A stretch of DNA of 64,000 bases, taken from the NCBI RefSeq assembly GCF_014650695.1, contig NZ_BMVL01000014.1, positions 124,001-188,000 on the forward strand, written 5' to 3'. The notes below the pieces were generated by a model that worked only from the letters and a program-made list of their open reading frames with translations, had not been told where the DNA came from and searched no databases. A program made the translations under genes and the position numbers. Source of the stretch: Streptomyces avidinii. GTDB lineage: Bacteria > Actinomycetota > Actinomycetes > Streptomycetales > Streptomycetaceae. Within the stretch, counting starts at the first letter, position 1. Every line of letters begins with the position of its first letter. Below, one piece after another: positions 43,294-51,507 of this stretch.

Positions 43294-44241
43294 ATGACTG
43301 CAATGACCCCGGATGTCTGGCTCCCGTTCCCCGCCGAGGAGATCGCGGGCCTCCCCGACTGCTTCCGGTACCGCCTCTGGGACGGCGAGGACGCCTTCCC
43401 GGCCGATCCGGCCGACTGCGTCTTCTACGTGACCCCGTACATGAAGTCCCCCGAGGTCACCGTGCGCCCGCTGGCGGCGATGCCGGCCGTCCGGGTCGTG
43501 CAGACCCTGACCGCCGGAATCGACCACGTGCTGGGCGGTCTCGGCGACCTGCGCCCCGGCGTTCGGCTGTGCAACGCCGCGGGGGTCCACTCGGCCAGCA
43601 CCGCCGAGCTCGCTCTCGCGCTGACCCTCGCCTCCCTGCGCGGCATTCCCGGCATGGTCCGCGGCCAGGACCGCGAGGAATGGCGCTCCGGGTTCTACGA
43701 CGCACTCGCCGACAAGTCGGTTCTGATCATCGGCTACGGATCGATCGGCTCGGCCATCGAGGACCGGCTCGTGGCCTTCGAGTGCGGGCCGGTCGCCCGG
43801 GTGGCGCGTACGGCGCGGTCCGGCGCCCGCGGGCCCGTGCACGCCCTGGCCGACCTGCCCGGGCTCCTGCCGTCGGCCGATGTGGTGATCCTCGTGACCC
43901 CGCTGACCGAGGCCACCCGGGGCCTGGTGGGCGCGGACTTCCTCGGCCGGATGAAGGACGGCGCCCTGCTGGTGAACGTGTCGCGCGGTCCCGTGGTCGA
44001 CACCAAATCCCTGCTGGCGGAAGTGGAGTCGGGCCGGCTGCGCGCGGCGCTCGACGTCACCGACCCGGAACCGCTGCCCGCCGGCCATCCGCTCTGGCAT
44101 GCTCCGAATGTCCTGATCACGCCTCATGTCGGCGGCAGCAGTTCGGCGTTCGAGCCGAGGGCGAAGCGACTGCTTGCCCGCCAGCTCACCCGGTTCGCCG
44201 CGGGAGAGCCGGTGGAACACACGGTGTTGATCACCGAGTGA
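43294..44241 (+). CDS. D-2-hydroxyacid dehydrogenase
   Basis: The 315-residue NAD(P)-dependent enzyme has the Rossmann motif IIGYGSIGSAIEDRL, catalytic Arg in VNVSRGPVVD, Glu in DVTDPEPLP and His in ITPHVGGSS, with TLTAGIDHVLGG in the substrate domain. It interconverts 2-keto and 2-hydroxy acids; the substrate is unknown. Starts probably without a leader. Divergent from the aldo/keto reductase, which may share regulation. Confidence 0.92.
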   Translation: MTAMTPDVWLPFPAEEIAGLPDCFRYRLWDGEDAFPADPADCVFYVTPYMKSPEVTVRPLAAMPAVRVVQTLTAGIDHVLGGLGDLRPGVRLCNAAGVHSASTAELALALTLASLRGIPGMVRGQDREEWRSGFYDALADKSVLIIGYGSIGSAIEDRLVAFECGPVARVARTARSGARGPVHALADLPGLLPSADVVILVTPLTEATRGLVGADFLGRMKDGALLVNVSRGPVVDTKSLLAEVESGRLRAALDVTDPEPLPAGHPLWHAPNVLITPHVGGSSSAFEPRAKRLLARQLTRFAAGEPVEHTVLITE

Positions 44242-44524
44242 CGAGCGGCTGCGCACGCTCCGGAGTCACCCGAACGCGTGGAGTGTGCACAACTCCCTGC
44301 ATGGTGACGGAGAGTAGAGGGAGTATGTCCCTGAGTGACGAAAGTGGTGTATCGTCCGGAAGAAGGGGCTGCGCCACGAACGTCTGGCGCTGGGGAGTGA
44401 TCGGACACTTTGGGGGGCGACGGGCGATGTACGGCCAATGGACGAAGGATCCGACGCGGCACGGCCGCCGGAGGCGACGCTGTCGAGACTGGGCTGCACC
44501 GGAACCAGCCGGCGAGGGGGACCG
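44242..44524. other. 283-bp region before the second c-di-GMP gene
   Basis: No gene evident except possible N-terminal extension of the next gene (ATG 44438). It contains a BldD-like box at 44325-44338. Confidence 0.5.
44325..44338. promoter_or_regulatory. BldD-like box
   Basis: On the minus strand the sequence TCACTCAGGGACAT fits the BldD consensus TNACNC(A/T)GNGTNAN with one mismatch. BldD is the c-di-GMP-binding developmental repressor; I recall several c-di-GMP enzyme genes among its targets. Confidence 0.45.
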
Positions 44525-47422
44525 GTGAGCACCCAGGGGGCGGCGCTCCTGAACCGGCCCTCCGTCTCCGGCGGAGGCAAGGGCCTGGCGATGCAGCTGC
44601 TCCTCGCGGTGGTCAGCGGCGGCTATGCCGTCGGCGCCGCCCTCAACTGGGGCTCGGAGGAAGTCGCTGAGATCATGGGCGACTTCGGGCTCAGTGCGGC
44701 CGGCTTACTCGCCGCGGTCTCCTGCTACTCCTACGCGAGGGCGATCGACAGCCGCGAACGCCCCGCCTGGTTGCTCTTCGCCTTCTCCTCGCTCATGGGC
44801 GCCGGCGGCAACGCGGTCTGGGGCTGGTACGAGGTGATCCTGGGCCAGGAGGTGCCGAAGCCCTCGCTCGCCGACTTCGCCTTCCTCTGCTTCGCCCCGC
44901 CCGCCATCGTGGGCCTGCTCGTCCTCGCCAAACGCCCGGTCACCCGCGCCGGCTGGGTGTGCCTCGGACTCGACTCCTGGCTCATCGGCGGCTCCCTGCT
45001 CACCCTCTCCTGGAGCCTGGCCCTGGCCCATGCGGCGCGGACCGCCCAGTCCGGCGCCCCCGGCAGCGTCCCGCGCGCCGCCCTCTCCCTCGCCTATCCG
45101 CTCCTGGACATCGCCCTGGTCTCGATGGTCCTGGTCCTGCACTTCCGGCGCAGCGAGACCAACCGCTCCGCCGTCAACACCGCCATCGCGGCGCTGGCCC
45201 TGACCGTGCTCAGCGACGCGCTGTTCACCTCGCCCCTGCTCAGCGCCGAGTACCAGTCCGGACAACTGCTCGACGCGGGCTGGTTCGCGGGCTCGCTGCT
45301 GCTCGCGTACGCGCCCTGGGGCGCCCGGCGCATCCACCCGGGCCCGGAACCGGTCGGCCGTCCGCGCGTCGACCGGCCGCACAGCCGCCCGATCACCGGT
45401 TCGCTGCCCGCCCTCACCCCGTACCTCGCGGCCGCCGTGTGCACCCTCGGCATCCTGTACAACGTCGTGGACGGCCGGAAGGTGGACCGGATGGTCGTCT
45501 TCACCGGTTGCACGGTCGTGCTCGCCCTCGTCATCCGCCAGGGCATCATGCTCCTCGACAACATCGCCCTCACCCAGGAGCTGGCCCAGAAGGAGAACCA
45601 CTTCCGTTCCCTGGTCCAGGGCTCCAGCGACGTCATCATGATCGCCGCCCCCACCGGGACCCTGCGCTACGTCAGCCCCGCCGCCGCCGGGGTCTACGGC
45701 CGTGAGGCGGAGGAGCTGGTCGGCACCGAGCTCGCCACCCTGATCCACCCCGACGACCTCGGCCGGGTGGTGCACGAGGTGCGCCGCTTCCTCGCCGCAC
45801 CGCCCACCGAGGAGCCCACCACCCGCATCGAGTGCCGCTTCAAGTCCGGCGGCGGCGAATGGCTCAATGTGGAGTCCACCGTCAACCGCCACCAGGGCGG
45901 GCTCATCCTCAACAGCCGGGACGTCACCGAACGGGTCCGGCTCCAGGCCCAGCTCCAGCACAGCGCGGAGCACGATCCGCTGACCGACCTGCCGAACCGG
46001 GCCCTGTTCACCCGGCGCGTGCGGCAGGCCCTGACCGGCAGGCGGGCGGGCGACCACAGCACCGCCGTGCTCTTCATCGACCTCGACGGCTTCAAAGCGG
46101 TCAACGACACCATCGGCCACCAGGCCGGTGACGAGCTGCTCGTCGAGGCCGCGCGCAGGCTCCAGGACTCGGTCCGGGCCGGGGACACCGCGGCCCGCCT
46201 CGGCGGCGACGAGTTCGCCGCGCTGATCCTGGGCGACGGCAACCGCGACCCGGGCGCCCGCGAGTACCAGGTGCGCGAGATCGCCGACCGGCTGCGCACC
46301 ACCCTCTCCCAGCCGTACCGGATCGGCGGCAGCGAGGTACGGGTCGCCGCGAGCATCGGCGTGGCCTTCGCCGACCCCGGCATCACCCCTTCGGACCTGA
46401 TGCGCAACGCGGACCTCGCGATGTACCGGGCCAAGGCGGGCGGCAAGGACCGCGTCGAGATGTACGCCCCGCAGATGCAGGCCGAGGTGGTGCGCAAGGC
46501 GGAGCTGGCGGGCCGGCTGCGGACCGCGCTGCACGAGGGAGAGTTCGCCCTGCTCCACCAGCCCGTGGTCTCGCTGACCACCGGCGAGGTGTCGGCCGTC
46601 GCCGCACAGGCCCGCTGGCGCTCCGCCCAGGGCATCCTCTTCACCCCGGCGGAGTTCCTGCGGGTCGCCGAGTACAGCGAGGGCGGAGCGGGCGGTCAGG
46701 GATCCGCCCCAGGCCCGGGCCAGGACGCCGCGCGCACCGCCGAGCTGGGGCGCTGGCTGCTGCAGGAGGCCGTGGAGCAGGCCGCCGACCGGCACCGGGC
46801 CGGGCACGACGTACCCGTGGCCGTACGGATGACCGCGCACCGGCTCCTGGACCGGTCGATGCCCCTCGGCTCCGTGGAGGCCCTGCTGACCCGGCACGGA
46901 CTGCCCTCCGGGGCCCTCGTGCTGGAGCTCGCCGTATCCGACCCCAGAGTGCCCTTCGACGACCTGGAGCGCCGCCTGACGGCCCTGCACCGGCTCGGGG
47001 TGGGTATCTCCCTGGACGGCTTCGGCAGCGGCTACGCGGCCATCAGTGCCCTGCGCCGCCTCCCCGTGGACATGCTCAAGCTGGACCGGGGCCTGGTGGA
47101 GGGGGTGGTCGAGTCCGCCCGCCTGCACAAGATCACCGCGGGTCTCTTGCGGATCGCAAACGACCTGGGCATGCGGTCGGTCGCCGACGGGGTGGACCTG
47201 CCCGAGCAGGTCCTGGCGCTGCGCGCGATGGGGTGCACACACGGCCAGGGAATGGCCTTTTCCGGACCGCTCGACGAGTACAGGCTGCGCCGTGCGCTGG
47301 TGCGCGGTACGTTCCCAGTACCGGGTGGAGCGGCCCAACCAGCACTGGCCGGCGGCTCCCCCGGGGGTTCGATGGCGATGCGTAGAGGCTCACATAATGA
47401 GACGCCCGTCCCACCTACTTGA
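44525..47422 (+). CDS. Membrane PAS-GGDEF-EAL protein with degenerate EAL domain (CdgC-like)
   Basis: About 965 residues from GTG 44525 (GAGGGGG just before it; ATG 44438 is the alternative). Roughly nine or ten N-terminal helices, a PAS domain (ENHFRSLVQGSSDVIMIAAP, HPDDLGRV), an intact GGDEF (ARLGGDEFAALI, about 560), and an EAL-like domain in which key residues are changed: AAQARWR for EALVRW, VAVRMTA for VAVNVSA, LELAVSD for EITE, LDGFGSGYAA for DDFGTGYSS, VADGVD for VAEGVE. It should make c-di-GMP, not degrade it. In S. coelicolor the comparable position is SCO5511 (memory). The ilvB leader starts 34 bp after its stop. Confidence 0.92.
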   Translation: MSTQGAALLNRPSVSGGGKGLAMQLLLAVVSGGYAVGAALNWGSEEVAEIMGDFGLSAAGLLAAVSCYSYARAIDSRERPAWLLFAFSSLMGAGGNAVWGWYEVILGQEVPKPSLADFAFLCFAPPAIVGLLVLAKRPVTRAGWVCLGLDSWLIGGSLLTLSWSLALAHAARTAQSGAPGSVPRAALSLAYPLLDIALVSMVLVLHFRRSETNRSAVNTAIAALALTVLSDALFTSPLLSAEYQSGQLLDAGWFAGSLLLAYAPWGARRIHPGPEPVGRPRVDRPHSRPITGSLPALTPYLAAAVCTLGILYNVVDGRKVDRMVVFTGCTVVLALVIRQGIMLLDNIALTQELAQKENHFRSLVQGSSDVIMIAAPTGTLRYVSPAAAGVYGREAEELVGTELATLIHPDDLGRVVHEVRRFLAAPPTEEPTTRIECRFKSGGGEWLNVESTVNRHQGGLILNSRDVTERVRLQAQLQHSAEHDPLTDLPNRALFTRRVRQALTGRRAGDHSTAVLFIDLDGFKAVNDTIGHQAGDELLVEAARRLQDSVRAGDTAARLGGDEFAALILGDGNRDPGAREYQVREIADRLRTTLSQPYRIGGSEVRVAASIGVAFADPGITPSDLMRNADLAMYRAKAGGKDRVEMYAPQMQAEVVRKAELAGRLRTALHEGEFALLHQPVVSLTTGEVSAVAAQARWRSAQGILFTPAEFLRVAEYSEGGAGGQGSAPGPGQDAARTAELGRWLLQEAVEQAADRHRAGHDVPVAVRMTAHRLLDRSMPLGSVEALLTRHGLPSGALVLELAVSDPRVPFDDLERRLTALHRLGVGISLDGFGSGYAAISALRRLPVDMLKLDRGLVEGVVESARLHKITAGLLRIANDLGMRSVADGVDLPEQVLALRAMGCTHGQGMAFSGPLDEYRLRRALVRGTFPVPGGAAQPALAGGSPGGSMAMRRGSHNETPVPPT

Positions 47423-47448
47423 CATCACCCTCCCGCCAGAGGGAGGGT
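47419..47448 (+). promoter_or_regulatory. ilvB leader promoter TTGACA-N18-GAGGGT
   Basis: TTGACA (47419-47424) and GAGGGT (47443-47448) fit a Streptomyces vegetative promoter. The -10 ends seven bases before the leader-peptide ATG, so the mRNA may begin at that ATG. The perfect inverted repeat ACCCTCCC/GGGAGGGT (47427-47434, 47441-47448) overlaps the -10. TTGACA also overlaps the stop of the upstream gene. Confidence 0.55.
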
Positions 47449-47455
47449 CAGTGCC

Positions 47456-47497
47456 ATGCGCACCCGAATTCTCGTACTTGGAAAGCGCGTCGGCTGA
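47456..47497 (+). CDS. ilvB leader peptide
   Basis: Encodes MRTRILVLGKRVG, with consecutive Ile-Leu-Val-Leu codons (47468-47479). It is placed 43 bp before a strong intrinsic terminator and 130 bp before ilvB, the layout of classical ribosome-mediated attenuation by branched-chain amino-acid supply. From memory such peptides were predicted for actinobacterial ilvB genes. Confidence 0.85.
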   Translation: MRTRILVLGKRVG

Positions 47498-47573
47498 AGC
47501 TGGGACCTGCATGTCCCCGCTCAACACCCCCGACGCGCTCCCCTCGCTTGCCTCCTGGCACGAGGGGTTTTTT
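47484..47573 (+). terminator. Attenuator: pairing arm plus intrinsic terminator with T6 tract
   Basis: Terminator stem CCCCTCG (47540-47546) / CGAGGGG (47561-47567) with inner TGCC/GGCA helix and TCCT loop, followed by TTTTTT, a rare intrinsic terminator for this genome type. Immediately upstream, CCGACGCGCT (47530-47539) is perfectly complementary to AGCGCGTCGG (47484-47493) in the last codons of the leader peptide, so ribosome position can change the fold. Confidence 0.85.
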
Positions 47574-47626
47574 GTTGCACTGGCACAGAGTCGAATCCGC
47601 GTAAAACCCTCAGCTTCGAGAAGAGA

Positions 47627-49513
47627 ATGCCGATGACCGAGCAGGCCACCGGGGCCCACCATCCGCAGCCGCGGCCCCGTTCCGGCGGACAGCAGTCCGC
47701 CGCAGTTGAGCACGTCACGGGTGCGCAGTCCCTCATCCGCTCTCTCGAAGAGGTGGGGTGCGACACCGTTTTCGGTATTCCGGGCGGCGCCATCCTTCCC
47801 GCGTACGACCCGATGATGGACTCCAAGAAGGTCCGTCACATCCTGGTCCGCCACGAGCAGGGGGCCGGCCACGCCGCCACCGGCTACGCGCAGGCCACCG
47901 GCAAGGTCGGCGTCTGTATGGCCACCTCCGGCCCGGGTGCCACCAACCTCGTCACCCCGATCGCCGACGCGCACATGGACTCCGTCCCGCTCGTCGCGAT
48001 CACCGGTCAGGTCTCCTCCAAGGCGATCGGCACCGACGCCTTCCAGGAGGCGGACATCGTCGGCATCACGATGCCGATCACCAAGCACAACTTCCTGGTC
48101 ACCAGGGCCGAGGACATCCCGCGGACGATCGCCGAGGCCTTCCACATCGCCTCCACCGGCCGCCCCGGCCCGGTCCTGGTCGACATCGCCAAGGACGCCC
48201 TGCAGGCGAAGACCACCTTCTCGTGGCCGCCGGCGCATGACCTGCCCGGTTACCGGCCGGTCACCAAGCCGCACGCCAAGCAGATCCGCGAGGCCGCCAA
48301 GCTGATCTGCCAGGCCAAGCGCCCGGTCCTGTACGTCGGCGGCGGCGTCATGAAGTCCGGCGCGACCGCCGAGCTCAAGGTCCTCGCCGAGCTGACCGGC
48401 GTCCCGGTCTGCACCACGCTGATGGCGCTGGGCTCCTTCCCCGACAGCCACCCGCTGCACGTCGGCATGCCGGGCATGCACGGCAGCGTCACCGGCGTCA
48501 CCGCGCTGCAGAAGTCGGACCTGCTGATCGCGCTCGGCACCCGCTTCGACGACCGGGTCACCGGCAAGCTGGACAGCTTCGCCCCCTTCGCCAAGATCAT
48601 CCACGCGGACATCGACCCGGCCGAGATCGGCAAGAACCGCGCGGTCGACGTCCCGATCGTCGGTGACGCCCGCGAGGTCATCGCCGACCTGATCCAGGCC
48701 GTCCAGGCCGAGCACACCGACGGCAACGCCGGTGACTACACCGCCTGGTGGAACGACCTCAGCCGCTGGCGCGACACCTACCCGCTGGGCTACGACCTGC
48801 CGACCGACGGCAGCCTCTCGCCCCAGCAGGTCATCGAGCGGATCGGCGCGCTCGCGCCGAAGAGCACGATCTTCGCGGCCGGCGTCGGCCAGCACCAGAT
48901 GTGGGCCTCGCACTTCGTCAAGTACGAGGAGCCCCGCACCTGGCTGAACTCCGGCGGCGCCGGAACCATGGGCTACGCGGTCCCGGCCGCGATGGGCGCC
49001 AAGGTCGGCATGCCCGAGCGCACGGTCTGGGCGATCGACGGCGACGGCTGCTTCCAGATGACCAATCAGGAACTGGTCACCTGCGCGCTGAACAACATCC
49101 CGATCAAGGTCGCGATCATCAACAACGGCGCGCTGGGCATGGTCCGCCAGTGGCAGACCCTGTTCTACAACCAGCGGTACTCCAACACCGTCCTGCACGC
49201 CGACGAGACCGGTCACGACACGGTCGGCTCCCAGCTCGGCGAGTCCATGGCGCCCCGCAAGGGCACCCGCGTCCCGGACTTCGTCAAGCTGTCGGAGGCC
49301 ATGGGCTGCGTGGCGCTGCGCTGCGAGGACCCGGCCGACCTGGACAAGGTCATCGCCGAGGCCAACGCGATCAACGACCGCACGGTCGTGATCGACTTCA
49401 TCGTCCACGAGGACGCCATGGTGTGGCCGATGGTCGCCGCCGGCACCTCCAACGACGAGGTCATGGCAGCCAGGGGCGTCCGTCCCGACTTCGGCGACAA
49501 CGAAGACGACTGA
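47627..49513 (+). CDS. ilvB: Acetolactate synthase large subunit
   Basis: ThDP enzyme making acetolactate or acetohydroxybutyrate, the first common step to Val, Leu and Ile. At 628 residues it is normal. Seen: GCDTVFGIPGGAILPAYD, the activating Glu in RHEQGAGHAATGYA, FAD-binding middle, and ThDP motif IDGDGCFQMTNQELVT. An actinobacterial N-terminal His/Pro-rich extension precedes the core. ATG 47627 follows GAGAAGAGA; ATG 47633 is an alternative. First structural gene after the attenuator. Confidence 0.97.
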   Translation: MPMTEQATGAHHPQPRPRSGGQQSAAVEHVTGAQSLIRSLEEVGCDTVFGIPGGAILPAYDPMMDSKKVRHILVRHEQGAGHAATGYAQATGKVGVCMATSGPGATNLVTPIADAHMDSVPLVAITGQVSSKAIGTDAFQEADIVGITMPITKHNFLVTRAEDIPRTIAEAFHIASTGRPGPVLVDIAKDALQAKTTFSWPPAHDLPGYRPVTKPHAKQIREAAKLICQAKRPVLYVGGGVMKSGATAELKVLAELTGVPVCTTLMALGSFPDSHPLHVGMPGMHGSVTGVTALQKSDLLIALGTRFDDRVTGKLDSFAPFAKIIHADIDPAEIGKNRAVDVPIVGDAREVIADLIQAVQAEHTDGNAGDYTAWWNDLSRWRDTYPLGYDLPTDGSLSPQQVIERIGALAPKSTIFAAGVGQHQMWASHFVKYEEPRTWLNSGGAGTMGYAVPAAMGAKVGMPERTVWAIDGDGCFQMTNQELVTCALNNIPIKVAIINNGALGMVRQWQTLFYNQRYSNTVLHADETGHDTVGSQLGESMAPRKGTRVPDFVKLSEAMGCVALRCEDPADLDKVIAEANAINDRTVVIDFIVHEDAMVWPMVAAGTSNDEVMAARGVRPDFGDNEDD

Positions 49514-49545
49514 GCCGAGAGAGCCCGAGAGAGAGAACGCCCCAC

Positions 49546-50070
49546 ATGTCCAAGCACACGCTCTCCGTCCTGGTCGAGAACACGCCCGGCATCCTCGCCC
49601 GGATCGCCGCGCTGTTCTCCCGCCGCGGGTTCAACATCGACTCGCTCGCGGTCGGTGTCACCGAGCACCCCGACATCTCCCGCATCACCATCGTCGTCAA
49701 CGTGGAGGACCTCCCGCTGGAGCAGGTGACCAAGCAGCTGAACAAGCTGGTCAACGTGCTCAAGATCGTCGAGCTGGAGTCCCACAACGCCATCGAGCGC
49801 GAGCTCGTCCTGGTGAAGGTCCGCGCCGACAACGAGACCCGCTCGCAGATCGTCGAGATCGTCCAGCTGTTCCGCGCCAAGACGGTCGACGTCTCCCCGG
49901 AGGCCGTCACCATCGAGGCCACCGGCGGCTCCGACAAGCTCGGCGCGATGCTCAAGATGCTGGAGCCCTTCGGCATCAAGGAGCTCGTGCAGTCCGGCAC
50001 GATCGCCATAGGGCGCGGCGGCCGGTCCATCACGGACCGCAGCCTGCGGGCGCTCGACCGCAGCGCCTGA
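49546..50070 (+). CDS. ilvN: Acetolactate synthase small (regulatory) subunit
   Basis: The 174-residue subunit has an N-terminal ACT domain (LSVLVENTPGILARIAALFSRRGFNIDSLAVG) and the ALS_ss C-terminal domain. It stimulates IlvB and confers valine feedback inhibition. 32 bp after ilvB, same operon. Confidence 0.97.
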   Translation: MSKHTLSVLVENTPGILARIAALFSRRGFNIDSLAVGVTEHPDISRITIVVNVEDLPLEQVTKQLNKLVNVLKIVELESHNAIERELVLVKVRADNETRSQIVEIVQLFRAKTVDVSPEAVTIEATGGSDKLGAMLKMLEPFGIKELVQSGTIAIGRGGRSITDRSLRALDRSA

Positions 50071-50196
50071 CCCGGTCGGCACAGCGGCCGCTGGGCCGCG
50101 GCAGACACGCTCGCCCGCATGGCGAGACCGAGAAACTCAGATTCCGTTCCCCGCCGTACGGTGGGAGCAACACCAGCGCACCAAGGAGATATCCCA

Positions 50197-51198
50197 GTGG
50201 CCGAGCTGTTCTACGAGAACGACGCCGACCTGTCCATCATCCAGGGCCGCAAGGTCGCGGTCATCGGTTACGGCAGCCAGGGCCACGCCCACGCGCTGTC
50301 GCTCCGTGACTCCGGCGTCGACGTCGTCGTCGGCCTGAAGGAGGGCTCGAAGTCCAAGGCCAAGGCCGAGGAGCAGGGCCTGAAGGTCGTCCCCGTGGCC
50401 GAGGCCGCCGAGTGGGCGAACGTCATCATGATCCTCACCCCGGACCCGCTGCAGGCCGAGATCTACGAGGAGTCCATCAAGGACCACCTCAAGGAGGGCG
50501 ACGCGCTCTTCTTCGGCCACGGCTTCAACGTCCGGTACGGCTTCATCAAGCCCCCCAGCAACGTCGACGTCGCCCTGGTCGCCCCGAAGGGCCCCGGCCA
50601 CCTGGTCCGCCGTCAGTACGAGGAGGGCCGCGGCGTTCCGTGCATCGCCGCCGTCGAGCAGGACTCCACCGGCAAGGCCTTCGACCTGGCGCTCTCGTAC
50701 GCGGCCGGCATCGGCGGCACCCGCGCCGGTGTCATCAAGACCACCTTCACCGAGGAGACCGAGACCGACCTGTTCGGTGAGCAGGCCGTCCTCTGCGGTG
50801 GCGCCTCCGCCCTGGTCAAGGCCGGTTTCGAGACCCTGACCGAGGCCGGTTACCAGCCGGAGATCGCGTACTTCGAGTGCCTGCACGAGCTGAAGCTCAT
50901 CGTGGACCTCATGTACGAGGGCGGCCTGGAGAAGATGCGCTGGTCCGTCTCCGAGACCGCCGAGTGGGGCGACTACATCACCGGCCCCCGCGTCATCACC
51001 GACGCCACCAAGGCCGAGATGAAGAAGGTCCTCGCGGAGATCCAGAGCGGCGAGTTCGCCAACACCTGGATGGCCGAGTACAAGGCGGGCCTGCCGAAGT
51101 ACAACGAGTACAAGAAGGCCGACGAGGAGCACCTGCTGGAGACCACCGGCAAGAAGCTCCGCAAGCTGATGAGCTGGGTCGACAACGACGAGAGCTGA
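50197..51198 (+). CDS. ilvC: Ketol-acid reductoisomerase
   Basis: The 333-residue class I enzyme isomerises and reduces acetolactate with NADPH. Seen: VAVIGYGSQGHAHALSLRDSG, LTPDPLQ, GHGFNVRYGFIKPP, magnesium ligands Asp/Glu in TDLFGEQAVLCGG and the C-terminal knotted part ECLHELKLIVDLMYEGG. GTG 50197 follows AAGGAGAT. A 126-bp gap from ilvN holds only a small stem (50110-50126). Confidence 0.97.
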   Translation: MAELFYENDADLSIIQGRKVAVIGYGSQGHAHALSLRDSGVDVVVGLKEGSKSKAKAEEQGLKVVPVAEAAEWANVIMILTPDPLQAEIYEESIKDHLKEGDALFFGHGFNVRYGFIKPPSNVDVALVAPKGPGHLVRRQYEEGRGVPCIAAVEQDSTGKAFDLALSYAAGIGGTRAGVIKTTFTEETETDLFGEQAVLCGGASALVKAGFETLTEAGYQPEIAYFECLHELKLIVDLMYEGGLEKMRWSVSETAEWGDYITGPRVITDATKAEMKKVLAEIQSGEFANTWMAEYKAGLPKYNEYKKADEEHLLETTGKKLRKLMSWVDNDES

Positions 51199-51205
51199 GC
51201 CCGTG

Positions 51206-51244
51206 ACGGCGGGGCCGGGACACCTGGGGTCCCGGCCCCGCCGT
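51206..51244 (+). terminator. Terminator after ilvC
   Basis: A perfect 16-bp stem (51206-51221 with 51229-51244) and seven-base loop. Confidence 0.85.
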
Positions 51245-51389
51245 GCATCACCGGAACTCCCCGGCCGCGAGGCCGGACGGGGTTCCGGGCGCCGGGAATC
51301 CGGCCCCGAAGGGTGCGGCTTGTCCACCCCGGCCAACCACGGACGGGTGATCCTTCCGTACAGGCGGAAATCCGGACCGTCAGCGCCAC

Positions 51390-51481
51390 TACACTGCTCA
51401 ACACATACGCGTCAGGCCCACAGTGTCGTGCGTCTTCCACGCGGCTACCCCCTCCACCGCCTGCGGCCGTCGGGACGGCCG
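51390..51481 (+). promoter_or_regulatory. serA 5' region with -10-like TACACT and hairpin
   Basis: The 263 bp between the ilvC terminator and serA contains TACACT (51390-51395) as a possible -10 and an eight-base-arm hairpin CGGCCGTC/GACGGCCG (51464-51471, 51474-51481) about 27 bp before the serA start. No leader peptide rich in Ser was found. Confidence 0.35.
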
Positions 51482-51507
51482 TCCGCACTGGACTTGTGAG
51501 GACCCAC

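Noticed and set aside
44705..47338. Long minus-strand open frame opposite the GGDEF/EAL gene
   Set aside because: Shadow of the plus-strand gene; Gly/Asp/Arg-rich with no motif.
47404..47626. T-box riboswitch upstream of ilvB
   Set aside because: No specifier stem or TGGN antiterminator box could be found; the leader peptide with Ile-Leu-Val codons explains the terminator better.
51313..51507. N-terminal extension of SerA
   Set aside because: Pro/Ser/Thr-rich translation unlike SerA and covering the likely promoter; GTG 51508 gives the canonical start.
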